Of a stretch of 49,975 nt of DNA, positions 27,176-35,711 are shown in pieces. The notes below the pieces were generated by a model. That model saw only the letters and a program-made list of their open reading frames with translations, had not been told where the DNA came from and searched no databases. The translations under genes and the position numbers were made by a program. This DNA comes from Erythrobacter sp. Its GTDB lineage: Bacteria; Pseudomonadota; Alphaproteobacteria; Sphingomonadales; Sphingomonadaceae. The DNA lies in NCBI GenBank assembly GCA_002695185.1, contig NZOF01000195.1:1-49975 (forward strand), given 5' to 3'. Every line of letters starts with the position of its first letter. Positions within the stretch are counted from its first letter, which is position 1.

Positions 27176-30100
27176 TTACAAAGCGAAGTTGATTACGGTG
27201 CGCAGCGCATAACCGACCTTGTCGTTGCGCTGTTCGGCCGACAGTTCGCCGGTCACCGTGTAATATTCATCGCCGCCCTGGCCGCGCAGGCGGGCAAACC
27301 ACCCGCTTTCGCGTTCGTCGGGCAGCAGGGTGAAGGATTCGCCCTCGCCAAAGCGTGCAGTGGTCGTGCCGAGCGCGCCGTCGAGGATTTCGCGCCATCC
27401 GCCTTCGGCTTCCATGCGGAACCACGTGCCGTCGCCGCTGCTCATGCCCAGCAGGTCGAAACCGACTGCGGTGGCGAGGTTGAGGCCGAGCTCGTCGCTG
27501 GTGCGATCCTCGATCACCAGGTCCAGCGCCTTGCCGCCGCCGGTTTCTTCATAGCCGTCTTCGCTTAGCCGCACGTAATCGACAGTGACCGATGGCCGGA
27601 TGAAGAAATACTGCCAGCCGCCTTCCATCGAGCCGCCCGCAATGAAGGAGGTGGTGTTGCCGGCCCAATCGCGCTCGATCCGGCGTTCGATCTTCTCTTC
27701 GCCATTCATGCCGACGAAGTACCGCGATCCTTCGAAGTCGCTGAAGCCGTAGGAACCGCGCGCGAAGGCAGAGAATGCGCCCCAGTTACCGCGCCAGAAC
27801 AGCGCCGCTTCATAGGTGTTCGAGATGATCGAATTCTCGACTCCGGTTTCGTGTTCGTTCCACAGCCAGCTGGCGGTCGCGCCGATCTTGCCGAGGCCGG
27901 TGGCCATTTCCAGACCGCCCGAAAAGCCGAGCCCGTCGAGATCGTAAGTCGCCGACTGGTCCTTGCCCTTGGTGGAATCCCACCCGGCGGCATCGAGGAT
28001 TACCCGCAGCTTGCCGGTCTGTTCGATCGGCCCGCTCGGGGCCGCCAGCGAGCGTGCGAAAGTCCGCATGCCGAGGCTGATGCCTTCGAAGGCGCCGCCC
28101 GCGTGGTCGGGCAGGGTCTGCGCCACCGTGGCCGCAAAGAGGTTCGCATCGGTAATGCCGAGGAACACGCCCGCGATGTCATCATCGTCGGACAGCGCCT
28201 GGTACAGCGCGTCATAAGTGCCGGCTTCGGCGCGGTTGAGACCGAGATCCTTGGTGTCCTTGCGCGCGATGTCGACATTCACTTCGCCCGCCGCCTGATC
28301 GACGGCCAGCGCGGCCTTGAAGATGAAGGGGACCAACGTGCTGTCGGTGTCGAGATCGCCTGCGCCGGTCAGGCTGCCCGCACGGATGACGGTGTAGGTG
28401 CCTTCGGCCTCGTCGATATCGGTGAGGCGCAGCTTGAGCTTGGCGCCATCGGCGAAGCTGGCATTGCCGCCCACGGTCAGTGCGCTGCCTGCGCTCGCAT
28501 CCTTGCTTAGCGTGGCGACGATGGTGCCCGAAGCGCCCACATCGAGCGAGGCGATCGACGTCGGTGAAGCGAGGTCCAGCGTGCCGCCATTGACTGCCAC
28601 GGCAACATTCTGGCCCTGCAGCAAAGTGCCGCTGAATACCGATTTGTCCGAAAGCGTCAGTGATCCTGCCACGCCGCCGAAATCGGCTTGGCCGGCAAAG
28701 GAGGAGGTGTTCGAAAGTGCGATTGCATCGACTTGGTTGACCTTGCCCGAATACTGGCCATCACCCGAAAGCGTGAGCTGGTCGGTGCCGGTGCCGAAAG
28801 TCACGTCGCCCGTAACCTTGCCATCGGCAATCTTCAGCGCATCGTCACCGCTGCCGAAGCGGATATCGCCATCGATGAGCGGTGCGGTCACGCCGGAGCC
28901 CACCGCCGTCTGCGAGACGGCTGCGCCCGAGGTGACGCTGGTCAGATCGATCGCGATCTTGCGACCGGACCCGGCTTCGGGCCCGCTGGACACGATCTGG
29001 CCGCTGTTCTCGATCGAGGTCAGCGTGCCGCTGCGGTCGATGATTGCAATGGCCGTGCCATCCTTGCCGCCCGCAGTCGCCTTGATGGTGCCGCTGTTGC
29101 GGATGAGGGGGAGATCCGCGCCGCTGTCGATTGCGATTGCCGTCGTTTCGGCGCCGCTGGCTTTACCGCCCATGGCAGTGATGCTGCCCGCATTGCGCAA
29201 TTCGCCGGTCGAAGCGTCTGCGCCGAACCGCAGGGCAGTGGCATCTGCATCCTTCGATGTCGCCGCAATGCTGCCGGTAACGCCCATGCCATTGGCGATA
29301 GAAACCGCGCCGCCGCGGCCGCCGATGACCATGCCATTGCCGTCGATCCCGGCGTAAACGCCCTGACCCGCTATCGCGCCGTCCACGATCAGGCCGAAGC
29401 CCGTGCCGGTCGCTGCCACCGGGCCTACCGCGATGTCGCGATCGGCGGCCCCGATGACTACGGCAGGCGCCGCGCCATAGGATACGATCTTGGCATTGCC
29501 TTCCTTGGCATCCTCGATCCCGTCCTTGTCTTCGTCGGCATTGTCCTTGTCGGCGTCCTTCGGCGCGACGGCGAAGATGATGCCCTTGGCCACATCGCCT
29601 TCCACCACCACGGCGCTGCCGCCCTGCAGCAGATCGTCCGCATCCAGCTTGGACGCATCGCTGGGCGCGGCGGTGTAACGGTAACCGGTGCTGCCGATTT
29701 CGCCCTGCACCACGAGAGCGCCGTCGATATCGCCGGCGAAATGCGCCGCCGTTGCGCCCTCGCCGACCGCAGTGACCGTGCCAGCCAGCCGTACATCGCC
29801 GGTGACGTCATGGACCAGCACGCCCGTGCTGCCATCTCCCAGTACGCCGGTCTTGCCGTCATGCACGAAGTCGCCGTCCAGCGTTCCGGCCACCGAAATG
29901 CCTGCCGACTGGTTGCCTTCGACTGTGATCGTGCCCGAGTGGCGGATATCGCCGGTCAGATTGCCGCGCACCCTAATGCCCGCGCGGTCCGTACCCACGG
30001 CAAAGGGGCCGTCGATATCGCCATCCTTGTCGGCATCTGTCGCAGTGTAGGTTTCATCGACGGTGATGGTGCCGGAATTAACGATATTTCCCTGCCGGTC

Positions 30101-30370
30101 GCCAGTAACTTCGATGCCGCTCGCGCCGTCGGCATTGCTGACGATCAGCTTGCCTTCATTGGTGGCAGTATGATCGGAATCCACGGTGATGGCCGAACCG
30201 GACGTCAGTTCGATCGACCCGTCCTTGGTGACCTTCACTGAATCGCCCGCGCCGTTCTTCAGCTCCGAAGTGCGGATCGGCTGCGTCCGCTTCGCCTCGA
30301 CGACGGTCTGGGCGGCAAGCGGGGTAGCCAGAGCGACAAGCGCGCTGCCGGCAAGAAGGGTACGATACAT
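27176..30370 (-). CDS. Autotransporter with beta-barrel domain (type Va-like secretion)
   Basis: A 1,064-residue outer-membrane autotransporter. Residues 1-20 are a signal peptide (LLAGSALVALATPLAA). The passenger, to about residue 750, is built of Gly/Asp/Thr-rich beta-helix repeats (NSGTITVDE, HSGTITVEG, NAGSITAMG, NSGTIKATA). Two acidic stretches resemble calcium-binding DxDxDG loops: residues 112-121 (DADKDGDIDG) and 272-290. The last 290 residues are an autotransporter barrel ending RTVINFAL. It is preceded at 85 bases by a TonB receptor gene of a FecI/FecR-type system on the same strand, which may control it. A GGAGGA ribosome site 5 bases before the ATG lies in a possible hairpin. Confidence 0.9.
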   Translation of the reverse strand: MYRTLLAGSALVALATPLAAQTVVEAKRTQPIRTSELKNGAGDSVKVTKDGSIELTSGSAITVDSDHTATNEGKLIVSNADGASGIEVTGDRQGNIVNSGTITVDETYTATDADKDGDIDGPFAVGTDRAGIRVRGNLTGDIRHSGTITVEGNQSAGISVAGTLDGDFVHDGKTGVLGDGSTGVLVHDVTGDVRLAGTVTAVGEGATAAHFAGDIDGALVVQGEIGSTGYRYTAAPSDASKLDADDLLQGGSAVVVEGDVAKGIIFAVAPKDADKDNADEDKDGIEDAKEGNAKIVSYGAAPAVVIGAADRDIAVGPVAATGTGFGLIVDGAIAGQGVYAGIDGNGMVIGGRGGAVSIANGMGVTGSIAATSKDADATALRFGADASTGELRNAGSITAMGGKASGAETTAIAIDSGADLPLIRNSGTIKATAGGKDGTAIAIIDRSGTLTSIENSGQIVSSGPEAGSGRKIAIDLTSVTSGAAVSQTAVGSGVTAPLIDGDIRFGSGDDALKIADGKVTGDVTFGTGTDQLTLSGDGQYSGKVNQVDAIALSNTSSFAGQADFGGVAGSLTLSDKSVFSGTLLQGQNVAVAVNGGTLDLASPTSIASLDVGASGTIVATLSKDASAGSALTVGGNASFADGAKLKLRLTDIDEAEGTYTVIRAGSLTGAGDLDTDSTLVPFIFKAALAVDQAAGEVNVDIARKDTKDLGLNRAEAGTYDALYQALSDDDDIAGVFLGITDANLFAATVAQTLPDHAGGAFEGISLGMRTFARSLAAPSGPIEQTGKLRVILDAAGWDSTKGKDQSATYDLDGLGFSGGLEMATGLGKIGATASWLWNEHETGVENSIISNTYEAALFWRGNWGAFSAFARGSYGFSDFEGSRYFVGMNGEEKIERRIERDWAGNTTSFIAGGSMEGGWQYFFIRPSVTVDYVRLSEDGYEETGGGKALDLVIEDRTSDELGLNLATAVGFDLLGMSSGDGTWFRMEAEGGWREILDGALGTTTARFGEGESFTLLPDERESGWFARLRGQGGDEYYTVTGELSAEQRNDKVGYALRTVINFAL

Positions 30371-30373
30371 GAA

Positions 30374-30408
30374 GTCCTCCGTCTGTGTCAGTGGGAGGAC
30401 GGAGACGG
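30374..30408 (-). promoter_or_regulatory. Leader with competing hairpins around the autotransporter ribosome site
   Basis: The GGAGGAC holding the Shine-Dalgarno (30374-30380, minus strand) has a perfect inverted partner at 30394-30400. Two alternative pairings overlap it: CCGTCT-type at 30379-30384 with 30403-30408, and TCCGTC-type at 30378-30383 with 30398-30403. All lie within the 84-base gap between the receptor and autotransporter genes. This suggests translational control; not tested. Confidence 0.4.
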
Positions 30409-30454
30409 TCGCGCGATACCTTGGACCAAATGCGTGTTTTTTTATTGCCGCCGG

Positions 30455-32833
30455 TTAGAACGAAAAATCGACACCCAGACGGACCGAGCGGGGCCGCAGC
30501 GGCGTCACCTGTTCGCGCATGACGGCAAAGGGCGTGCCCAAGGCAAAACGGTTGCCGACGGTATCGGCCAGATTGGTGACCGACAGCGTCGCGCCCACGC
30601 GCGAATTGCCCACCCGCACCGTGGCACCGCTATCGAGATAATCGCCCTGCAGATCGCCCAGTTCGGGCCCCATGCCGAGCCGGGACTTGCCGATATAGCT
30701 GGCCCACAGCCGCGCATCGAGATCGAGATTGCGGCCGACGGGGCGTGAATAATCGATCCCGGCCCGGCCCGAAACGCGCGCAATGTTCGGCACATGGCTG
30801 ACATTAGACGCGGCCAGCACTTGCGGTTCGTCGATATGGCTTTCATTCACTGTCAGCCCGCCGGTGATCCGCAGGCCCGGCGCAAGGCGCGCGCCGCCAG
30901 TGGCGCTGATGCTCCACACCCGGCCATCGCCGATATTGGCAGTGCTGGGCAAGCCGAAGTCGTCGATGAAATCGGCCTGGATGTCCTGCCAGCGCGTGTA
31001 GGACAGGTTCACCGCCAGATCGAAGGGATCGCGACCCGGCCGCCCCTTGCGCAGGCCGAATTCGATCGCGCGAGCGTGATCCTGTTCGAACCGACGGACG
31101 AATTCCTTCTCGATGGCCAGCCCGCCGGGGCGAAAGCCTTCCTGATAGCGGGCATAAAGCGTGGTCGACGGGCCGGGGTGCGCGACCACCGATACGGAAG
31201 GTAGGAAGGCTGATTGCGTCCTGCTTTCGGTGACTTCCGCGCGCGCGATCATCAGCGCGACAGGCACGTCTTCCGCCCCGCCGCCAAGCCGCGCCGTCGT
31301 ATAGCGTGCCCCGACCGAGGCGATCAGGCCCTGCCGCAGCCGCAACGAGGCTTCACCATAGGCGGTCGCTTCGGTCACGGTGTTCACGACGCCGGGCGTG
31401 GCGGACCGCAGGATCGCATGTTCGACCGAGCGGCTGAGCTGCGTCTCATTGTCGATCAGGCTAACCCCAGCCAGCCAGCCCAGCGGCTTTTCATCCTCAA
31501 GCGGGCGCCATAGGCGGGTTTCATGCGCGAGCATTTCGGTATGATTGCGCTGGGTGAAAACCCGCTCTTCCTCACCGGGCACGGTCGCGTCGTACCGCTC
31601 TTCAAGATCCTGGCTCACGATGCCGGTGGTCGACCGCATATGGATCGTACCGATCTTCCCGGCGACGACGAGTTGGGCGTGCCGGTAGTCGGCGGAGAAG
31701 CCTTCCTCTACCTGCGCCATGCTTTCATAGGGCGGGCCGTTGCGGGCGGTATACTGGCTGTCGTCGGCACGGGTCGACTGCACAAGTCCGATCGCGTCCA
31801 CGGTCCAGTGCGGGGCAAGCTCAACCCGCGCCATCGCCCGTCCGGCAAGAATATCGGTGCGGTTGACATTTTCCCGGCCGAGCATCGGTTTGTCGATATA
31901 TCCGCCCTCGGTCGCCGCATCGGCCACCACCCTGATGGCGGCCCTGTCGGAGACCAGCGGAATATTCGCGGTGACGCTGGTGTCTGCGCTGCCCGTGCCG
32001 CCTTCGGTCAGCCCGCCGCCAAGCGTGCCGCGCAAGGATGCGTAATCGAGGTCCGGCGAATTGGGGACCATGCGGATGATTCCGCCCAGCGATCCTGCGC
32101 CATAAAGCGTGCCCTGCGGCCCTTCGAGCACTTCGACACGTTCGAGATCGGACAAGCGAAGATCGGGATCGGGCGCGTTATAGCTGAGCCGCATATCGCC
32201 GAGATACTGGCCCACGGTCGCCTGCGTCGGGCCGGTGAAGCTGGAATCGGCAATCCCGCGGATGAACAGCTTGTTGCGACCGCTGCCAAGATAGGTGGAG
32301 GCCACCGTCGCGATGCGCTGGGTAATGCGTTCGGTGCCGCCCACGCCGCCCAGCTCCAGCTCCTCGCCATTGAGGATGGATGCCTGCGCGGGCAGATCCT
32401 GAAGCTTCGTGTCGCGCTTGCTCGCGATCACCACGATTTCGGGCATGTGTATCGGCGGCGGTGGCGGGGCGACTGTCGCTTGGCGTGCCGACCTCGACCT
32501 TGCCTTTGGGGCCGGTTTGCGGGCGAGCTGGCGTGGTGCCGGTTCGATCCGCCATGCGCCGCCCCTCAGCGGCACGGCGCGCGCATTTACGCTGCGGGCA
32601 AGGCGCTGCACCGCTTCGCGGGTGGTCATGCGCCCGCGGATGCGAGGGGCCTTGCGGCGGGAAACTGCCTTGTCGGGCACCATGATGCTGGTGCCGGTCT
32701 GCCGGGCAATGGCGATGGCGGCATCCGCCACCGATCCTGCCGGCGCGTCGATGGCCATATCCTGCGCTGTGGCTGGCGTGGCCAGCGCCGCGACCATGGC
32801 AAACGCTAAGGCAGGGCCGCTACGCATGTTCAC
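30455..32833 (-). CDS. TonB-dependent receptor with N-terminal signalling (STN) domain
   Basis: A 792-residue outer-membrane receptor of the FecA/FpvA transducer type. After a signal peptide (to about residue 23) comes an STN domain: DMAIDAPAGSVADAAIAIARQTGTSIMV and TREAVQRLARSVNARAV. A Pro/Arg-rich linker and the MPEIVVIASKR TonB-box-like segment follow. The plug contains LFIRGIADSSF and VEVLEGPQGTLYGAGSLGGIIRMV. The barrel ends in VRLGVDFSF, with the terminal Phe expected of outer-membrane barrels. The ligand is unknown. The GTG at 32833 overlaps the fecR-like stop by four bases; an ATG lies two codons on. Together with the FecR and sigma genes it forms a complete surface-signalling set. 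Confidence 0.9.
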   Translation of the reverse strand: MNMRSGPALAFAMVAALATPATAQDMAIDAPAGSVADAAIAIARQTGTSIMVPDKAVSRRKAPRIRGRMTTREAVQRLARSVNARAVPLRGGAWRIEPAPRQLARKPAPKARSRSARQATVAPPPPPIHMPEIVVIASKRDTKLQDLPAQASILNGEELELGGVGGTERITQRIATVASTYLGSGRNKLFIRGIADSSFTGPTQATVGQYLGDMRLSYNAPDPDLRLSDLERVEVLEGPQGTLYGAGSLGGIIRMVPNSPDLDYASLRGTLGGGLTEGGTGSADTSVTANIPLVSDRAAIRVVADAATEGGYIDKPMLGRENVNRTDILAGRAMARVELAPHWTVDAIGLVQSTRADDSQYTARNGPPYESMAQVEEGFSADYRHAQLVVAGKIGTIHMRSTTGIVSQDLEERYDATVPGEEERVFTQRNHTEMLAHETRLWRPLEDEKPLGWLAGVSLIDNETQLSRSVEHAILRSATPGVVNTVTEATAYGEASLRLRQGLIASVGARYTTARLGGGAEDVPVALMIARAEVTESRTQSAFLPSVSVVAHPGPSTTLYARYQEGFRPGGLAIEKEFVRRFEQDHARAIEFGLRKGRPGRDPFDLAVNLSYTRWQDIQADFIDDFGLPSTANIGDGRVWSISATGGARLAPGLRITGGLTVNESHIDEPQVLAASNVSHVPNIARVSGRAGIDYSRPVGRNLDLDARLWASYIGKSRLGMGPELGDLQGDYLDSGATVRVGNSRVGATLSVTNLADTVGNRFALGTPFAVMREQVTPLRPRSVRLGVDFSF

Positions 32834-33762
32834 TCGGCCTGAAGTATCCAGCTGGAGCCTTCAGAGGAAACCTCGATGCCCAGCAATTCGCCGAGCATGG
32901 CCGGGTCTTCCTCCAGCGGGCCAAGCAGGACGCTGCCCGAGACCGGGCGATTGCCGCTGCCGGGCGACACCCGGTAATCCAGCCCGGTTGCAGCCGAAAT
33001 CTCGGTCGCGACATCTTCCAGCGACGCGTCGCGGAAGGTCAGGCGGCCATCGCCCCATTCGCCCACCTGATCGGCGGGCAACTGGCCGATGCGGTAAGAG
33101 CCGTCTGCGCGCGCAATGGTAAGGAACTGGCCCGGATTGACCAGCCGGTTCTGCTGCTCGGGATTGTAGATCACCGCGCCTTCCGACACGCCCACGCGGA
33201 TTTCGGCAGAGCGGATCGCCACGTCGAATATAGTGCCGGCATCGACCAGCTCCGAGGCGCCGACATCGAGATGGAAGGGCGCGCGGTCGTCATGTTCGAT
33301 CCGGAACAGCGCGCGGCCCTTATCGAGCCGCGCATAGCGGGTCTTGTCGTTTTCGAGCGCCAGAACACTGTCGCCGCCCAGCAGGATCGAGCTGCCATCG
33401 GCCAGCTCCACCAGCTGCGTTTCGCCCGGCGCGGTCTGGTAAAGCCGTTCGCCCGCGCCCGGCTGCCACAGCCACAGCGCGCACAGCAGCGCCACGCAGG
33501 CGGCAAGCCCGGCGCCGATCCAGCGGTAATTGCGCTGCTCGCCGCTGGCCATACCGCCAGTATCGTCGGCGTCATTGGCCGGGGCCGCGCGCAGGACATC
33601 CCTGCCCGCTTCCGCCGCCATGACCACATGGTCATAGGCCGCATTATGCGCGGGCGACTGTTCGAGCCAGTCCGTGAAGGCGTCCCACTCCTCGAAGTCG
33701 GGTTCCGCCGTCCGCACTGCCCATTCTGCCGCCTCGGCAAGTATTGTTGAATCATGCGCCAT
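32830..33762 (-). CDS. FecR-family anti-sigma/sigma-regulator protein
   Basis: A 310-residue FecR-type regulator. The N-terminal cytoplasmic part (AEWAVRTAEPDFEEWDAFTDWLEQSPAHNAAYDH) is a DUF4880-like sigma-binding region. One transmembrane helix follows (WIGAGLAACVALLCALWLW, about residues 80-98). The periplasmic FecR domain (TAPGETQLVELADGSSILLGGDSVL; LFRIEHDDRAPFHLDVGA) is followed by a C-terminal secretin-like region (FRDASLEDVATEISAATGLDYRV) that should contact the receptor's STN domain. AGGAG lies before the ATG. It sits 38 bases after the sigma gene and overlaps the receptor gene, so the three are one operon. Confidence 0.92.
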   Translation of the reverse strand: MAHDSTILAEAAEWAVRTAEPDFEEWDAFTDWLEQSPAHNAAYDHVVMAAEAGRDVLRAAPANDADDTGGMASGEQRNYRWIGAGLAACVALLCALWLWQPGAGERLYQTAPGETQLVELADGSSILLGGDSVLALENDKTRYARLDKGRALFRIEHDDRAPFHLDVGASELVDAGTIFDVAIRSAEIRVGVSEGAVIYNPEQQNRLVNPGQFLTIARADGSYRIGQLPADQVGEWGDGRLTFRDASLEDVATEISAATGLDYRVSPGSGNRPVSGSVLLGPLEEDPAMLGELLGIEVSSEGSSWILQAE

Positions 33763-33800
33763 GCAAAATCGCTCCTGTCCCTAGGACGGAGTCCTCGCGA

Positions 33801-34322
33801 TCATTCCTCATCGAAGCGCTCCCTGAGCTCGGCGAGCGCGAGGTACACCTTGCGCAGATCGCTTTCCACCGTGCTGACGCTGATCCCCATTTCCCGCGCA
33901 ATTTCGCGCTGCGGCTGGCCCCCGATCCGGCTGCGGTGAAAGATGTCCCGCGCCCGGTCAGGCAGGCGTGCCAGCGCGGCATCGACTTGCTCTGCCATCT
34001 GCCGCCCAGCCACCAGCCGTTCTGCCGAGGGGGCGTCCGACACGCCGCCCTCGGGCGCGCCATTCGCGTCCGACCACGCCGCATCACGCAATTGCGCCTG
34101 CCGGGCAGAGCGAAAGCGGTCGATCATCACTGTGTTGGCAATGCGATAGAGATAGGACATGGGCGATGCCACCGGCCCCGGCGCGCTACGTTCCAGCTTG
34201 AGCCAGACTTCATGCAGCACGTCCTCCGCCTCGCCCTGGGCCCCGCGCGCTTCGAGAAAGCGCAGCAAGGCCTGACGATTGGCAAGAAATACCGCCTGTA
34301 ATCCTTCGTCCGGTTCCTGCAT
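33801..34322 (-). CDS. FecI-like ECF sigma factor
   Basis: A 173-residue extracytoplasmic-function sigma factor. Region 2 is recognisable in AEDVLHEVWLKLE and MSYLYRIANTVMIDRFRSARQ, and region 4 in LPDRARDIFHRSRIGGQPQREIAREM with the helix-turn-helix ISVSTVESDLRKVY. I chose the ATG at 34322, which gives the usual short FecI N-terminus; an ATG at 34382 would add 20 residues. It leads the sigma-FecR-receptor operon, as in iron and surface-signalling systems. Targets probably include the local receptor and perhaps the autotransporter. No clear Fur box was found upstream, and 200 bases separate it from the next small gene. Confidence 0.9.
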   Translation of the reverse strand: MQEPDEGLQAVFLANRQALLRFLEARGAQGEAEDVLHEVWLKLERSAPGPVASPMSYLYRIANTVMIDRFRSARQAQLRDAAWSDANGAPEGGVSDAPSAERLVAGRQMAEQVDAALARLPDRARDIFHRSRIGGQPQREIAREMGISVSTVESDLRKVYLALAELRERFDEE

Positions 34323-34522
34323 TACTGCCGGCTTTTCATCCTGATTGCCCAAGCAAGCGCGCGCTGAGAGTTGAATGGCCATTAACTCAAATACGCGCGC
34401 CAATTAGTCTTTTATCGGGCAAAGGACAATGCGGCGGCTAATTAGTAATGGGGGCGCCCGAACTGGTCAGCCATCTCGCGCTACCATTTATGTAAAGATA
34501 GGTTGGAAGCTTCAAAAAAGGA

Positions 34523-34723
34523 TCATTCAGAAGAGTCGGTCTTTGCGACCTTTCTCAACCGCATTGCCTGCTCTCTGGCGTTTTCAATAGCCTCTTTGGA
34601 ACAATCGGCTTCGGCCAGATGATCGATCTCGTCCGCGGCCCGCTCAACCAGGCTCTTCAGAGCAAGCTTCTCCTGCTCTGCATTTTGCAGTTTGTGGTGA
34701 AGGGCGCGCGTTTCCTCAGCCAT
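34523..34723 (-). CDS. Small hypothetical helical protein
   Basis: A 66-residue reading frame encoding a highly charged, mostly helical protein (HKLQNAEQEKLALKSLVERA; IENAREQAMRLRKVAK) with a heptad-like pattern that suggests a coiled coil. It has one Cys and no membrane segment. Composition and codon choice look coding, but no clear ribosome site precedes the ATG and no family is recognised. It lies 200 bases upstream of the sigma factor on the same strand; no link is evident. Confidence 0.45.
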   Translation of the reverse strand: MAEETRALHHKLQNAEQEKLALKSLVERAADEIDHLAEADCSKEAIENAREQAMRLRKVAKTDSSE

Positions 34724-34902
34724 CGCACCAAATTACAAAAATTGGCCGAAAATCGCAAGTCCACTCCAAGAAGTGGCTTTTGGGGCGGACGGACTTTTGA
34801 GAATCACCAGAGTGGCTGACCGCAGCAATGGCGGCGCTTGGAATAGTTTCCAGGATCACCCGGACCAAATATTCCCACCATTATTCGTGCGGGGCCTCAA
34901 CA

Positions 34903-34967
34903 TTCCCGATGATTTCGGGCCCAACTTTTGTTGGGTTCGGGAACCTTCATGGTGAAGGCCGTTCGTT
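34903..34967 (+). promoter_or_regulatory. Structured leader/promoter region before the SRPBCC operon
   Basis: Within the 334-base gap 34724-35057, several hairpins cluster. CCCAAC-TTTT-GTTGGG (34920-34935) is perfect and nested inside TTCCCG (34903-34908) / CGGGAA (34938-34943). CCTTCA-TGG-TGAAGG (34944-34958) follows. GGAAC (34940-34944) and GTT (34961-34963, 16 bases later) weakly resemble an EcfG promoter. The rest of the gap shows nothing I can name. Confidence 0.4.
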
Positions 34968-35057
34968 AGGGTATGCCTCTGAGAAAAGCGCTCGTGACGT
35001 TTGATCCATCTTTTACCGGAGACAGCGTGAGGCGAGACTGACGGAAGGAACCCGAGC

Positions 35058-35711
35058 ATGGATACGAGAAAGAATATTGGTATCGCTGGATCGGTCGCAG
35101 GGCTGGCACTGGCCGCGGGAGGTGCCGCATTCGCCGCTTTCCTGTCCCACCGGCATAAAGGCGGCAGCGATGATGCCCCTCTCTATACGCGCAAGCGGCC
35201 CGGGACTGACAATCCTATCGTCGGCAGAACGGTCACGATCCGCAAGCCGCGCGCGGAGGTGTACAAGTTCTGGCGCGATTTCAATAATCTGCCGCAGTTC
35301 ATGCCGAATGTGGAATCCATCCGCGAGAGCAACAATGAGCTAATCTGGACGATCGGAGCGCCCCTTGGGCAAACCGCGGAAATCAAAACCGAGATCCTGA
35401 AGGATGTCGAGAACGAGATGATCGCCTGGCGCTCGGTCGAAGGGTCCGACATCGAAACGAACGGCGAAGTCACCTTCACGGATGCTCCGGGTGAACGCGG
35501 AACGCGCGTGTCGCTCGTCATGTTTTACGACCCGCCCGCAGGCGAGGTGGGACGCGCAATCGCCAAACTGCTTCGCAAGGAACCCGGGGTGCAGGCGCGC
35601 CATGACCTGAAGCGTCTGAAGATGCTGATGGAAACCGGTGAGATCGCAACCTCTGCGCATACAAAAGAGGCCGCCCAAAACATCCGGCAACTCGAGGAGT
35701 CAGAGCAATGA
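35058..35711 (+). CDS. SRPBCC-family (polyketide cyclase-like) membrane-anchored protein
   Basis: A 217-residue protein with an N-terminal membrane anchor (IGIAGSVAGLALAAGGAAFAAF) and an SRPBCC lipid-binding-type domain: VTIRKPRAEVYKFWRDFNNLPQFMPNVESI, then IAWRSVEGSDIETNGEVTF and a long C-terminal helix region (GRAIAKLLRKEPGVQARHDLKRLK). This is the cyclase/dehydrase-like group often seen in stress-linked clusters; the ligand is unknown. A GGAAGGAA ribosome site precedes the ATG. Its stop overlaps the alcohol dehydrogenase start by four bases (ATGA), and that gene overlaps the next, so all three are coupled. Confidence 0.87.
   Translation: MDTRKNIGIAGSVAGLALAAGGAAFAAFLSHRHKGGSDDAPLYTRKRPGTDNPIVGRTVTIRKPRAEVYKFWRDFNNLPQFMPNVESIRESNNELIWTIGAPLGQTAEIKTEILKDVENEMIAWRSVEGSDIETNGEVTFTDAPGERGTRVSLVMFYDPPAGEVGRAIAKLLRKEPGVQARHDLKRLKMLMETGEIATSAHTKEAAQNIRQLEESEQ

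Noticed and set aside
28688..30241. 517-residue plus-strand open frame opposite the autotransporter
   Set aside because: The minus strand has a signal peptide, repeats and barrel; the plus frame mirrors its repetitive GC-rich codons.
31523..32809. 428-residue plus-strand open frame opposite the STN receptor
   Set aside because: Receptor plug and STN motifs are clear on the minus strand.
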